This document shows, in pieces, positions 33,230 to 45,291 of a DNA stretch of 64,000 bases. Made by a program: the position numbers and the translations under genes. Where the stretch lies: the NCBI GenBank assembly GCA_039566865.1, contig CM076959.1:6431501-6495500 (forward strand). The letters run 5' to 3'. Position 1 is the first letter of the stretch; every line of letters starts with the position of its first letter. This DNA comes from Aurelia coerulea (taxonomy: Eukaryota; Cnidaria; Scyphozoa; Semaeostomeae; Ulmaridae). Under the pieces are notes generated by a model that did not search any database, had not been told where the DNA came from, and saw only the letters and a program-made list of their open reading frames with translations.

Positions 33230-35850
33230 ATATTGATGCTATCAGAAGAAGCATCGAAATGTATCAATGGCGTGAATCTCTTCAATCCATCGACTGCCCC
33301 AACCAACAAGTGAAGTTGCTGACTGAAGTCGTTCTCAACGTGTGCTCTAATTTCATACCTAATGAAATTAAAACGATTAGACTGCGTCAAGCTCCATGGG
33401 TGACAAAGTCGATCAAAGCATTTCTTCAGAAAAAGAATCGTGCCTACAAATCTTTTGTTAGAAATGGCCGACCTGCAGAAAAGTATCAAGAAATCCAAAA
33501 TATGATCTCTCACAGCTCTAAAATTGTGGAAGATGCTAAGCAGAAATATTTCTTGCAAAACCTGCTACTGGTAGTAAAACCTACTGGTCTTTAATTAATA
33601 AGGTCCTAAACAAAGTCAAAATTCCTGAAATACCTCCCCTCCTAGAAAATGATATTTTCCTTCTTGACTTCTCATCTAAAGCACAGATATTTAATGATTA
33701 CTTCATCCTGGGCCAGGTCCATAACATGGAACTCGCGGAAACCGCGGAATGGAATTTTTCCACGAGATATAGTTCCGCGTTATTCACTGGCGTATTGGGC
33801 AAAAGTCCTCTAGTTGGGGAGATATTCCTGCAGGTGTTCCACAAGGCTCGATTTTGGGACCATTATTGTTCCTTATATATATCAATGATTTGTTTGAGGA
33901 CCTGAAATGTACCGTAAAATTATTTGCTGATGATACTTCTCTTTTCACCACAGTAAAGGATCCTGTACTAGCAGCTGACGGCATAAGCCATGATCTGAAT
34001 CCGATAAAATTATGGGCACATAGATGGAGAATGTCCTTCAACCCTGATCCCAGAAAGCAAGCTGTAGAGATAATTTTCTCAACGAAGAGAGTCAAAATTG
34101 ATCATCCCGCGATATTTTTCAACAATATGCAAGTAATGAAAGTGGAAGAGCATAAACATCTTGGTCTTATACCGGGTGAGTCAGAAAAATGTGGGGTGTT
34201 TGGCGGACTGTGACATTGCGTTTAGCCACCCGAACGTTGTGAACTAAATTATTCCGAGCATCCATAACTCTGACTTAGATCATAAACTTTTCCCCATCGA
34301 AATCGGTCATGTGATTCATTATTTAGAAAAGCTTTTCTTCCTAAAAACCTTGTATGGGAGTCTTGCAAACTGAGGAAACCTTGAACCAAGTCCCTTCAGC
34401 ATTTTAGCCTTGCCAAAGCTGCAGGTACACCTGGTGTTATCTGGTAACATGAAACAGTTCGGAAATAGTGTTTTCTCCTCTGGGATGCCTTGTCACGTCA
34501 TAAATTGTCCTGCAAAAAGAATATGTTTGAGAGACAGTAAAAACGCATACTTCTTTGTGTTGTAAAGAAATCTATTTCAACAAAATCAATGTGATGTTTC
34601 ATGACAAAAACTATTTCTTTCTCCCCTGATAATACTACGTGTACCTACAGCTTTGGCAAGGGTAAAATGCTGAGGGGGATCATAAGTTTGCAAAACTCCC
34701 ATACAACGTCTTACGAAGAAAATATTTTCTGATTAATACATCCAGTGACCGATTTCAATGGGGAAAGGCTTATGATCTAAGTTAGACCTTTGGCTGCAAA
34801 AAAGCAATTAGTTTGCTACGATTGGGTTGCTGAACGCGACGTCACAATCCGCAAAACACCCCACGTTTTTTCTGACTCACCCGATACTAGACTCAATGCT
34901 TTCTTTTTCAAGTCATATAAACTCGGCTATTGGCAAATCGAGAAAAAGCAATCGTCGGAATGCTGAAGTTTCTTTCAAAGTATCTTCCTAGGGAGACCTT
35001 GAATGTACTTTACAAACTTTTTGTCAAGCTTTTTCCCAGACAGTTTGCATGAATGGAGTAAACTTGACCCTAAAATCAGAGAATCTTCTTCCAGCAGTAT
35101 ATTCAAGAACAGATTGCTTTCGCTTATTAGACCACCTTCTAACCCTGTTTTTGGTATTTATGATCCAGGAGGGCTTTCTTTATTAACTCAGCTTAGGGTA
35201 GGGTTGAGCAAACTGAATTTTCACAAATTCAGACATAATTTTAGTGACACAATCAACCCGATGTCTCCAATCAACGACGGTCCTGAGGATATGGAACATT
35301 ACCTATTGTTGTGCACTTCTTTTGAAGAACAAAGGAGTGACCTCCTCGATTGTGTCCTTCAGGTGCTGCACTCATTTGAAATTATTGACGTTCCAAATCC
35401 GGTCCTTTTACAGATTCCTTCGTACGGCGATAAAAAGTTGCCATTTGAAGCAAATAACTTCATCTTAAAATCAACTATCTTGTATATTTCAAAAACGGAA
35501 CGCTTCGTATAATATCATGGACCTCTTCATTGAATATCCCTAAATCTTGTACCCAACGGCCTAACCTACTTATTTGTAATTAGAAAGTATTGTAAAATGT
35601 AATCTGTATTATATTAATGTCCCCTTAAAGGTAAATGTTTTTTTTCTTTTTGTAGTTACGTGTAGTTTTAGCAATTATTGCTCTCTCTAGTAGTGCAGTG
35701 GCATGTTCGTATTTCCTGTTTTATGTTCCATGAGGTAGTCGTATTTTTCGCTCCAATTGGTATTGTATTAGTAGTAGGGTATGGGATTTTGTAAGTAATG
35801 TTGAAAGTAATATGTATTGTAAGTTATTAAATGTATAAAAATAAAAATAT
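33230..35850 (+). pseudogene. LINE ORF2 fragment (plus strand), degenerate
   Basis: 33,290-33,590 encodes the pre-RT linker (PWVTKSIKAFLQKKNRAYK). A gap near 33,740-33,800 has lost most RT fingers. 33,800-34,165 reads GVPQGSILGPLLFLIYIND and the catalytic LFADDTSLFT. After an inserted element the thumb region follows (FLSKYLPRETLNVLYKLF in shifted frames). 35,003-35,512 is the C-terminal part (LTQLRVGLSKLNFHKFRHNF, MEHYLLLCTSFEEQRSDLL). It is broken by frameshifts and an insertion. Confidence 0.75.
34173..34883. mobile_element. 711-bp inverted-repeat element inside the LINE
   Basis: The ends CGGGTGAGTCAGAAAAA and (complement) at 34,866-34,883 are imperfect inverted repeats that continue for tens of bases (tgtggggtgtttggcgg / ccgcaaaacacccca). 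ATAC flanks both sides (34,169-34,172 and 34,884-34,887). The superfamily is uncertain. Confidence 0.7.
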
Positions 35851-35939
35851 TTTCTTTGAGCTTCAGTAAATGTTGGCTGAATTTCTGAAAATCTTGCGAA
35901 CGAAACTATTGGGAAAGAATTTTTCGAGAAGGTAATTCA

Positions 35940-38342
35940 GTTTCAGTTTCAGTTTCATATTTTAAAATTCCTCTACATACAATAACAATCAATACAAAAT
36001 AACTAAAATACAACACAATAATGTAATTATCAAAACAAGACTAAGTAAATGGATTGCATGCAGGGGAATTTCTTGAGGAGGAACTCTCTCAGTAGCTAGG
36101 CTAATCGAGGAGAGAGCACCCCCTGTTTTTAAAGATGACTAATGAACTTGGAGAGACTTATTTTCGACTTCTATGACTGGTAATTGTTTTCAAAAAGAAA
36201 GGCTTTGAGTTTTCGACGAAAGCAACGAGAAGATGGTGAACTTTTTATATCAACGGGAATGTCATTCCAACACTTTGCTCCAAAATAGCGCACAGACCTG
36301 AGTCCATACTGCAGGGTATTTTTACGAGTTAAAAAAATGTTGTTCTTGCTAACTTGTCGTGTACTATGTTGATGAACAGATTCAACTAATGCAAAGAAAG
36401 AATGAAAGCAGGAGGGGGAGATCTTATTAACACAGTCATACACAAAACTGAGCAATTTCAGCTTAAAGAGATCATGCAGCTTCAAAATCTTCAAGTTAGA
36501 GAAAATTGGTGTAGCTGGAGAAGTAAAATTTTCAAATGAGATTGCCCTTATCACCCTTTTCTGCAGTAAGAACACTGGATTTATATGAGTTTCATATGTA
36601 AGACCCCAAACTAAAATACCATATTGAAGAAACGGTGAGAATAAAGAATTGTAAAGACAAATTAAAACATGAATGGGTAAAAAGTGTCTTACTTTGAAAA
36701 ACATACCACAAGTTCTAGCAAGTTTTTTTGAAAGCTCTGTCAAGTGATATTTCCAAGAATGATTTTCATCAAGAAGGACACCAAGAAATTTGACATAACA
36801 GGTTTTTTTGACAGGGAGGTTTCCAATTTTTATACTAACTGCTTCAGAGAGAGGATGTTGAGGAGACTTAAAAATAATAAAATTTGTTTTATCAATATTC
36901 AATTACAATTTGTTCAAGTCAAGCCACATCTTCACTTTTTTCAATTCGGTGTTTACTGTCCTTTTAAGCAGATCAAGATTGTCAGCTTCATAGTAAATGT
37001 TAGTATCATCTGCAAATAAGTAAAAGGTTAGTTTTGATGGTGAGAGAGGTAAGTCATTAATGTAAATTAAAAAAAGGAGAGGGCCAAGGACAGAACCCTG
37101 TGGGACCCCACAGGTAACATTGAGGTAACTAGAGTTAGATCCATTTACTGAAACATATTGCTTCCTATCAGAAAGGTAAGATTTGAACCAATCAAAAGCA
37201 GTTCCTCTAATACCATAATGTTCAAGCTTCATCAAAAGAATATCATGATTCACTGTGTCAAAAGCCTTTTGCAAATCAATGAAAATACCACAACCAAATT
37301 TTCTATTATCTAATGAGTTCTTGATAGCTTCTGTTAGACTAACCAGGGCATGGTTGATGGAATGGCTTGCACGGAATCCAAATTGCAAATTATATAAGAT
37401 TTCATGTTTAACAAGGAAATTATAGAGACGCTCATACATGACTTTTTCTGTGATTTTGCTAAAGACAGAGAGAAGAGAGATAGGTCTATAATTAGAAGCT
37501 GTCAGTGGACAACCTTTCTTAAAAAGTGGGATTATCTTCGCTAACTTCATCCTTTCAGGAAATATCCCAGACTGAAATGATTCATTTATAATTTGCGATA
37601 GTGGAGTGGATATCACTGGGGAAATGAATTTCAAAATTTTCATAGGTATACTGTTGGGTCCCAGAGACTTTCCAGACTTCAGCAGTGAGATTATATCTGA
37701 TATTTCAAGAGGAACAGAAGGTGCAGTAAAGAAAGAATTTCCAATTCTGTCCACCATGAAATCCAAAGGAGACTTATTAGATCTTGGTATATTTCTAGTG
37801 ATATCATGAGAAACATTGACAAAGTACTTGTTAAAAATGTTAGCAATAATGGCTGGATCAGATGTAATGTTCCCATTTGAATCCTTAAGCTTACTTATCA
37901 CATTTATATTACTTGACTTTCTAATATCTATGACTGATTTGATTCCTGACCATAACTGTTTCATGTTGTTACTGTTTCTTTGAAAATAGTTATAGAAATA
38001 ACTAGCTTTACTTTCTTTCAAGGATTCAGAAACCCGATTTCTAAACTTTTTGTACAGATCTTTAAGTGAAACATCATTATTCCTTTTGAGCTTACCCAGC
38101 AACCTATCCCTGATGCGCATAATTTTTTGTATTTTACCATTAATCCATGGTTTATTCCTAAACTTTATATCTCTCTTTGAAAGTTTCTTGAGAGGAGCAT
38201 GACTTTTAACTAAAGTATCAAGGCTGGATAGGAACCTATTGAATTTAGTGTTGACGTCTAGAGCACTGTCATTCAGGTAGTTTAGGTCAAGACTTGCAAA
38301 ATCATTCAGGAGATTTTCAGCATTGAGGTTGGAGAAATCATG
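35940..38342 (-). mobile_element. 5'-truncated CR1/L2-like LINE
   Basis: The RT frame fills 36,171-38,341. The 3' untranslated part runs to about 35,940 and ends in an agtttc-type short repeat (ttcagtttcagtttcag on the plus strand). No endonuclease part is present, so the copy is 5'-truncated at about 38,342. Confidence 0.8.
36171..38341 (-). pseudogene. LINE reverse transcriptase with a single nonsense codon
   Basis: The frame is open from the truncation point at about 38,341 (NDFASLDLNYLNDSALD) to the stop at 36,171, except for one TAA at about 36,903 between WLDLNK and LNIDKTNF. RT blocks in order: NYRPISLLSVFSKITEK, IFIDLQKAFDTVNH, CGVPQGSVLGPLLFLIYIND, LFADDTNIYYEAD, then the thumb (VKFLGVLLDENHSWKYH) and the C-terminal region (RSVRYFGAKCWNDIP). 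The aspartate pair is present. This is the best preserved LINE in the window. Confidence 0.9.
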
Positions 38343-38428
38343 TTGGAAATAATCTTAGTAATCTTTCGAACGCACTCGATTTGGCGAAAAAAAGAGAATT
38401 TATGCTCCGAAAATAGTATTGCATATTT

Positions 38429-38812
38429 CTATAGGTTTATTGCACAACGAATTCTTATTCCTAGTGAAATAGATAGCATTGATAAGAAAAAGGCAACGTT
38501 CTGTGCTGTGTGTGGAATTTTAACCCTTCCCTTGATTGCTATCTTGTAGCTGAAAGCTAAGAAACTCCTAAGAAAATCGATGTTAAAGGTCAATGTCACA
38601 TGCAAGTCACCAGATGCAATGCCACAAAAGAAGCACTTGTCTTGCAAAGATGCATTTGCTGCGGCACCACTATTCTTCCTCATAATCCTTTGTACTGTCA
38701 TCAGCATCATTTTGGGTTTGGGATTTCCTTTTTCTGCTCTCTTCAACTTCATGCTATGGAAATCGTTATAGCACCCTTTATGCCATTTGGTGCTATGGAG
38801 TGTCAACTGCAA
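38429..38812 (-). pseudogene. Zinc-binding protein fragment (KWHKxCY / CFFC type)
   Basis: An exon-like start follows a caatttgCAG acceptor near 38,802. The reading has STKWHKGCYNDFHSMKLKRA and, 40 residues on, DKCFFCGIASGDLH. This arrangement recurs in uncharacterised cnidarian proteins that I remember only by motif. The last part (after about residue 75) looks like intron or random sequence. Confidence 0.45.
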
Positions 38813-38819
38813 ATTGGCA

Positions 38820-39234
38820 TTGATCGGTTATTCAATTCAATTCATTAAACCATTGTATGTTATCAGCAAATGTTTTATACCCAGTCCCACTTTCGAAATC
38901 TAAGCCTTTCAATTGTGCTGGGTACTACAAACTGTCTTCTGTATCCTCTTTGCAAAGAAAACATTTTGACCAATCTATTCGTGTTTTCTTGATGCTTTAT
39001 GCGCTTCACTCTGCTGTGTTATAATCTGAAATTTGTTAATTGTGCTCTATGCAAAAGAAGCAATGATGAAGATTTTAAGAGCACAAGTATCTGTACAACA
39101 GTTTGTCACAAGCACGTGTCTAGGTCATCAATGACCAAAGCACATGCTCTTAAACCCATAACGAGCTTGATTAAAAATTATCAAAATGGTAGACAATATT
39201 CTCAACTTCAACTATTCCTATCAATAATTTAATT
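38820..39234. other. No gene seen
   Basis: AT-rich sequence. The small frames have no motif. Confidence 0.4.
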
Positions 39235-39760
39235 TGGTCAACAATTGAGATGACAAATAAAAGCTTCAAGTGTGCATCAGAGACGATGAAATTTTTAGAC
39301 ATTTTTGGCCACCATCTTAAAGTTGGCCGCATTCCTTACCTATTTTGTCTGACTGTATATCCTAATGTTACAAGCTTGGAAGATGCTATAGGAATCCCCA
39401 ATGTTCATAATTTTATCACAAAACACACAAGTTCTATTTCAATTTGACTGCATGGCCGCCTTATGGCTGCCATTTTGAATTTTGTCGCCATTTTGAATTG
39501 TTTCAAAAGGGTCTATATCAAGACTGTTTAAGCTTGAAAAATGCTATAGGTGTACAAATGTTAATACTTTTACAACAAAACATGCAAGTTTGCACCAATT
39601 TAATGGTATTTCTAGGCCTTTTGCCACCATTTTGAATTTTATTGGATGGGTCCATATCCAGGTTTGTTAAGCTTGAAAAGTGCTACCTTTCTGCCATGTT
39701 CCATGCTTTTACCATAAAACCCACATTACTTTCACTAATTTGCAGGACTATGATGGCTCA
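39235..39760 (+). repeat. Three diverged tandem copies of a unit of about 155 bp
   Basis: The block (ga/tc)catatcc...gttt.aagcttg.aa.atgcta...aca.aaaac..caagtt...gccaccattttgaattt recurs starting near 39,300, 39,510 and 39,650, with clear divergence. Confidence 0.6.
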
Positions 39761-40130
39761 CCTAGGCGGGATGGTTTTAGTTTTTTGTTTATATGAGTTA
39801 AAACTATCCCGGCCAGACGGGCTGGCGCGTTATGCTGCATGGTATGACATATCAAGGGATTTTGAAAGACAATGGCCAGACAAAGACTTTGAAATTAAAC
39901 AATGAAGTCTCGCCTACGCAAATCAATTATATTCACCTCGATCAACCGGGCCAGCCTGCCTGACGCTGTTTATATGAGCTCGCCTCACCGGGATCCTGCC
40001 TACCCAACTTACAGAGCTCGGCTGACCCGCTGCTCATATAAACACAACTTCATTCAACAAAGGATGTCTTTGTTCACTCAGATCTCACCTAGGCGAGCCA
40101 GCTTACATAAACAGGCCCTAACAGAATGCT
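39745..40130. mobile_element. Decayed palindromic element
   Basis: Several inverted motifs occur: cacctaggcg at 39,757 and 40,087, tttatatgag at 39,788 and 39,969 and its complement near 40,034. They suggest a MITE, but the ends and target duplication are not resolved. Confidence 0.3.
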
Positions 40131-40664
40131 AAGGGTTAGTATTGTTATTATACAGATGCCTAGGACTTTTGTTATTTGAATTAAATACTTTAGAATAATG
40201 ATATATTTTAATGGGTGCTCGCTTATGAAGTGTTATTTAGGCCATAATCCATTTCTGCAAATAAGACTGCAATTATAAATTTTTATTCCAAATATGAATT
40301 CTAAATTTCCATTCTTTTATTTTGAAATCTACAAATATCATCGTTAATTGTAATTATCATGTTAACGTTTAAAAGGAAATTCGAAACAACATGCACATTA
40401 CAATACAAGTATATCCTTTTCAACGACACCAAACAGAAGTTGCAAAGTGAATTGCTGCTCGTCAACTGCAAAGTGCAAAGCAAAATTCCATTTCCAAATG
40501 CTAAATCAAAACTTGATCAGATATCAGATCTGCAATTCAAAATGTTTGTTTGCGATTAACATTTTTTTAGACAATCGTCTCCAGAATCACTCAACCCCTA
40601 AGCGATACTTGTTCAGTACTGAAGCCCAGTGTTTAATGAGCCGCCAAGTGAAAGTCTAAACTAG

Positions 40665-41040
40665 CGAGGTTGGCCCAGTGGTTAAGGCGCCGGACTCACA
40701 ACCGCAAGGTCGTGGGTTCGAATCCCACCAGGGTCATACTTGCTGCGAAAGTGTGAGGAGAGCTACTAACTCTCTGTAATTCCAGGCAAAGGCAAAAGGA
40801 ATCACGATGTGTGGTCACATCGAGAGGAAGGACCGGGGTCGCCCTGATGGGCCCCCCCTGCGCCAAGCGCAGAAACCCATACCTTGCGAGAATAGCAAGT
40901 GTATGTGCCTAAAAAGTGAAAGGTTATGTATAGCCCGTGTCCCCTGCTGGAAACAAGTCATCTCGAGACTTTCGCAGGCTAGGCACGTTAAATACAATTA
41001 CTCACTCACTCACTCACTCACTCACTCACTCACTCACTAA
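40665..41040 (+). mobile_element. tRNA-derived SINE
   Basis: The head has an RNA polymerase III box A (TGGCCCAGTGG, 40,672-40,682) and box B (GGTTCGAATCC, about 40,715-40,725) at tRNA spacing. The acceptor ends do not pair, so it is not a functional tRNA gene. A tRNA-unrelated body follows and the element ends in an (ACTC)n tail at 41,002-41,038. Confidence 0.85.
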
Positions 41041-41174
41041 AACAATAAACTGAAATCCCATTTTGATTCTTCAATCATAATTTATCAATATCTGGGTTAT
41101 TGTACAACTGCATTTCTCAATCGCACTGCAATTAGAAGACAACAGGAGATCACATGGTCATGGGATGATGGGAT

Positions 41175-41945
41175 GAATGCTAGAAGTTGGCGTAGGCAGC
41201 ACATACCTGGGGGGAGGGGGGCTTCGGTCTTGTCATAAAGGATGCAAAGTCTTCGTATATCTTTGCTTGATGTAATCTTCCGTAATTCTTGTAAACTATC
41301 CATAAAACTTGTAATATGATGACTTGCTTGTTTCCAAAACGTTTCTCCAATAACTCGATTGCTTCATCGTAACTGTTGTTTGAAATTTGTAATCCTGCGA
41401 GCGTTTGCGCGGCGACTCCGGTCAAAGAATTCACGAGATATTTCAATTTATCTATTTTTGAAAGTCCTCCTTGATCTCCACTCGTTGATTGAAAACTATC
41501 CCAGAAACTTGTCCATTTAGTGGCATCTCCATTAAATGTTGCAAGTGAAAGTTTCGGTAACTTAACTTTGTCTTCGTATCTAGGACCCGATTGTCTTTGC
41601 GGTTGCGAATTCGCTTGTCCAACTTATGTTAGTGCGGTTTCAACTAAACACACATAGTCTTTGATTTCTTGCTCGATTTCTTCACGTTCTAATATTTCTT
41701 TCTCGATTTCTTCCTTGTTCTTCAGAGTTCCTAAAATGTTGGCGTCGATCATTTCTAAGTCTTTCCTTTTTCTCGTTAATGTATACTTAAACGAATTCAA
41801 TCTTGGTTTGATCTCGTCTGGAACAGGAATTCCCGCGTGCAGTATAAGTTCTTTGTTCTTTGCGATTGCGTTTTTTACAACTAATCTATATCCATTTCTC
41901 GTTTTGATATTCTTCTTTAATTCTTCAGCAATCTTTCTACTCTTC
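41175..41945 (-). pseudogene. BEL/Pao retrotransposon gag N-terminal region
   Basis: Minus strand, next to a primer-binding site and LTR. First comes a coiled-coil-like charged segment (NKEEIEKEILEREEIEQEI). Then follows the DUF1759-type gag core with KLPKLSLATFNGDATKW and FWDSF, LKYLVNSLTGVAAQTLAG and AIELLEKRFGN. A stop codon lies between the two parts (about 41,620) and the frame is lost after about 41,230. No protease, RT or integrase follows, so only the 5' end of the element is left. Confidence 0.8.
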
Positions 41946-41947
41946 TT

Positions 41948-41964
41948 CCCGGGTCACGGCACCA
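41948..41964 (-). other. Primer-binding site of the BEL/Pao element
   Basis: Reads TGGTGCCGTGACCCGGG on the minus strand, directly after an LTR ending in CA. This position and sequence type are usual for BEL/Pao. Confidence 0.7.
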
Positions 41965-42300
41965 TGAAATATTTTGTTCGCAGGAATATGTTTTGTTCCC
42001 ATTTGGAACAAAACCCCAGGCAGTTTCCTGGGTTCTTTTACCAGAAGACCATACCGGACGGCCTAAGACTAAAGTCGAATAAGTGAAACTTTTCTACATA
42101 TATAAGCCCTAGATGTTTTCTCTACTTCGTTGACAATTTATTGTATTACATGATATATTTCCCAGTCCAGTTCCTTGACTAGTTCTACTCCTTGCGTGTT
42201 TCATCGTCGTATTCGTTATAATCGTTCTTATTGCGTTTGTGATCATCGTTCGTGTGTTGTTCCTAAGAGCGTCGTTAGCGTAAGTCTTGTCAAATCTACT
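41965..42300 (-). repeat. 5' LTR of the BEL/Pao element
   Basis: It ends (minus strand) ...ATATTTCA at 41,965. A TATA-like TTATATAT sits at about 42,097-42,105. The upstream LTR boundary is not determined, because no second LTR is in the window to compare with. Confidence 0.55.
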
Positions 42301-42566
42301 TTGCTCTCTGTTCAATCTTGTGGTGAGGGGGCGTGTCGGTCACATGGTGGCCACATTCGAATTCGGTGTAAAATAGCCAAATACAACAGAGCTGCTGAGA
42401 GAGTTGCAGAAAGAGATGTGGAGCCCATGACGACAGAAGGAAGGTGGTTTGGTGACCGACAATCTGTCAACAATCAATCAACTTGTCAACAATCAATCAA
42501 CTTGTCAACCATCAACAACAAAGAAATCGAAGAAAGCAACTGCAAATAAATCACACTATTTGGACA
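42301..42566 (+). repeat. Short tandem repeats, no gene seen
   Basis: Three imperfect copies of a cttgtcaac-aatcaatcaa unit lie at 42,463-42,512, and a GA dinucleotide run lies at about 42,580-42,599 just beyond. Confidence 0.5.
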
Positions 42567-42800
42567 TCAAGAGTTAGGGGTTGAGAGAGAGAGAGAGAGG
42601 TGATCGAGAAAACAAGCGAGTTCATGATTGATGAAGAGGAGGCAATTGGAGCTGTACAAACAGGAGTAGGGACCACATGGAGTAATTATTGGAGTAACTG
42701 GAGTAAAACTGGTTCTATTGGGGTGTGCTTCTTCCATGTGATCATTTATCAGGTCCATATCCACCATCTGGTCACATTGCAGGCATTGAACCGTTGGCAT
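42567..42800 (-). CDS. Small open frame with a C2H2/C2HC-like finger
   Basis: From the ATG at 42,800 the reading is PTVQCLQCDQMVDMDL then NDHMEEAHP, giving Cys-x2-Cys and His-x5-His spacing of a UBZ-like or C2H2 finger. The rest is low information and ends in a low-complexity LSLSLS tract from the GA run. Possibly an exon of a larger gene or of a transposon protein. Confidence 0.3.
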   Translation of the reverse strand: MPTVQCLQCDQMVDMDLINDHMEEAHPNRTSFTPVTPIITPCGPYSCLYSSNCLLFINHELACFLDHLSLSLSTPNS

Positions 42801-43369
42801 CTTTAAGGTAGGTCACCAGTCAAAATGCTGATGTTTCAACAAAAAATTGTTTTTTTGTTTTCATGCTAAAAGTTATCCTGTGGCATCCTTCTTGTTGATC
42901 ATCAACAGTATTTTGGGGAAATAGGGATCTTTAGGGGGCAAACCAGCCCTTTTATTTACCCCAAGTATGATCAATTTCAGTAGAAAGTTGTTGCTTTCAT
43001 GCACGAACTTGAAAAGATTTGGTTTATTGCAAAACCACACTGTTCGAAAGAGTAAAATTCGCTCTTTCGATGAGTTAAGTTTGTAGCTGCATTGCCATTC
43101 CTATTTGCCACCAAAATCAGACACTTCATTGGTCAAACAACAATGTCTAGCTTGCTATGTTAATGGAAGTCTCAAAGTCGCCAAACATGATTGGTTAAAT
43201 TTAACTTCCTTTTCGTTTATTGGCTGAGAGTGGGCATGTGGAATTGACATCAGCTGATTATCGCCGTTGCAATGCAAATAACAAACACTTGTTTTCAAGT
43301 CACGTTTCCTTTACCAGTTCATCAAGTTTACCGATTTGTCATGTCTTCATTTTCATCTCAAGCCAAAGA
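42801..43369. other. No gene recognised
   Basis: AT-rich; only short frames. Confidence 0.4.
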
Positions 43370-44440
43370 ATGAGAAGAGCTAAGTTTCGTACGAAAAACA
43401 AATTCGCTGGACACAGAAAGAACCCAAATTAACACAAAATTTTGGGAAGAAAGGTGAAGAAAGAATTGAAGAAGTTCTTGATTTGAAGAAGAACCAACAG
43501 CAGACACATGCCTAGGCCAAAGGATGGTCTCGCAATCAACCACAGGAAAGAAGTTTGAAGCATTTGGTTTGACACTTAAAAACCTGTCTAAACCCTTTAA
43601 TCCAGTTAGAAATACAGCAGAGGTGGCTGGCTGTTATTTTTGTGTGTAATTATCGGCAAGTTAGCCTGCCCAAGTTGCGAGTCTGTTGGCCTCGCTTTTC
43701 AGCTGGTCCAAATTACCGCCGCTTATTAAAATAGCATTTAGGGGTAATGTTTTGATTGGGTCTTTTCTTTATCGTTCTCAGCATATCAAAATGTGTAGAA
43801 ACCAACACGTTTCATTTCTTTATCACTCACGGTTTCCGTTTTACGAAGGGACACCCCTTTGGAGGACTGGGACAAAGTACCAGAGTCTAAAAATAGCATT
43901 TTGGGGCATTTCTCAGCTTGTGTCTGTTTCTCTTCGTTTTCAGCATGTCGAACTACATAAGTCTACCAAGTTTCATGCTGGTATCATATTTTGCACGATT
44001 ATTATGCTAGCAGACCGGACTACTGCACATGCACACGGGTTGGCGGGGCAAAATCTAGCAAAGCCCCTTTTGACATAAATATGCGTGCAACAATGGCCTT
44101 TAGAGGAATTGGGTGTGGGTACACAGCAATGAGTAAGTGGTGTGGGACAATGAATTTACCAAATTGTGTGTCTCAAAATGCTTATGCCAGCAACCACTCA
44201 AAACTTCAAAAGATAGGCAAGGAGACTTTCAACGTTATTGTTGATGAATTGCGTCAAGCCATACAAGAAGCTTACAAGAACATTGGGATAATACCAGCCA
44301 AAGATTGCATTCTAGACATAGGAGTTTTGAATGATGGGTCATGGCAGAGAAGAGGCCATTCCTCACATAATGGAATGGCATCAGTAATTGATTTGATGAC
44401 AGGCCTGCCAATTGATTAGGAAGTCCTCTGCATAATGCCA
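43370..44440 (+). pseudogene. Mutator-like transposase (PF20700-type) relic
   Basis: A basic N-terminal start MRRAKFRTKNKFAGHR lies at 43,370. Damaged sequence follows. At about 44,078-44,420 the characteristic core reads FDINMRATMAFRGIGCGYT, CGTMNLPNC, DIGVLNDGSWQRRGHSSHNG and ASVIDLMTGLP. The first catalytic aspartate would be in NDGSWQRRGH. The frame ends at a TAG and the rest is lost. The family is widespread in cnidarians and fish. Confidence 0.7.
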
Positions 44441-44639
44441 AAAGGAAGAAAGCCAAAAGACACCAATCAGTTGTGTATTGAATAGCACCAGAAGTCAACC
44501 ACTGTTCATTTGCTCCCAGTATTTATAGCGATATTTTCAGCCTACGCTACATTATCAATTATTGCATATACAAATTTCCTGAATGTGAGTGTGACTCACT
44601 AAGGAAACTAAAACTTACTGCAAGCCAATGCCAATCATC

Positions 44640-44800
44640 AGGGCCCGGTTGTTCAAAACTCCGATTAGAGCTAACCTTAGATGAAAATGCTTAATCCAAG
44701 ATTAAAACTTAAACTCCGATTAGATTCAGTTGCTCAAAGCCCGATTCAGGCAAATCGAGGCTAAATCAGTGGATTCAATTTAATCCAGCTGGGTAGGTGT
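44640..44800. mobile_element. Fragment of a GGGCCCGGTTGTTCAAA-type MITE
   Basis: It begins with gggcccggttgttcaaaactccgatta, with internal inverted half-sites (taatccaagattaaa, ttgctcaaagcccgatt). MITEs with this terminus are common in invertebrate genomes. The right end is not resolved. Confidence 0.4.
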
Positions 44801-45291
44801 ATTAGCTTAAAATCCGGGTATTAAATATATTAAATTTTAATAAAAGGACAATTTTACTTCGGTTAATTTCAATCCTGGAAATCACTAAATTCTTAACTTG
44901 TTTATCTTTTAATGCATCTCATTACGATATGCAAATCACGGCGTCTAATTGATCCCCCTGCCAACCAATAAATTTCATTGGCTCTTATCTTCTGCAGATC
45001 TTAGAATAATCTGCTTCGCGAATCACAAGTTATCCCCCATTGTCAGTAATTTTAGGATATGCAGTTCTTTCGTAATAGGTTATTTTCAACACGTATGGCA
45101 GAAGGCAACCAATAATAAGCCCGCTCAATGGTGCGATTCTGGGTCAACCAATCAGCCTTACGCAAATGCCTAATCACGACACTTGATGATCCTCTGTCTC
45201 TCTCATCTCAAATACTAATGCACTGTACATTCCCTCTCACCTTTGAGAAATATTCGAACTGTACTGCCACGAAATAAATTCAAATTTAAAC

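Noticed and set aside
40665..40737. Functional tRNA gene
   Set aside because: Box A and B fit, but the acceptor ends do not pair and a SINE body and tail follow.
43990..44420. Continuous 142-codon gene starting at 43,991
   Set aside because: Only the part from about 44,078 has transposase similarity. The start is a non-ATG or chance extension and the frame ends early.
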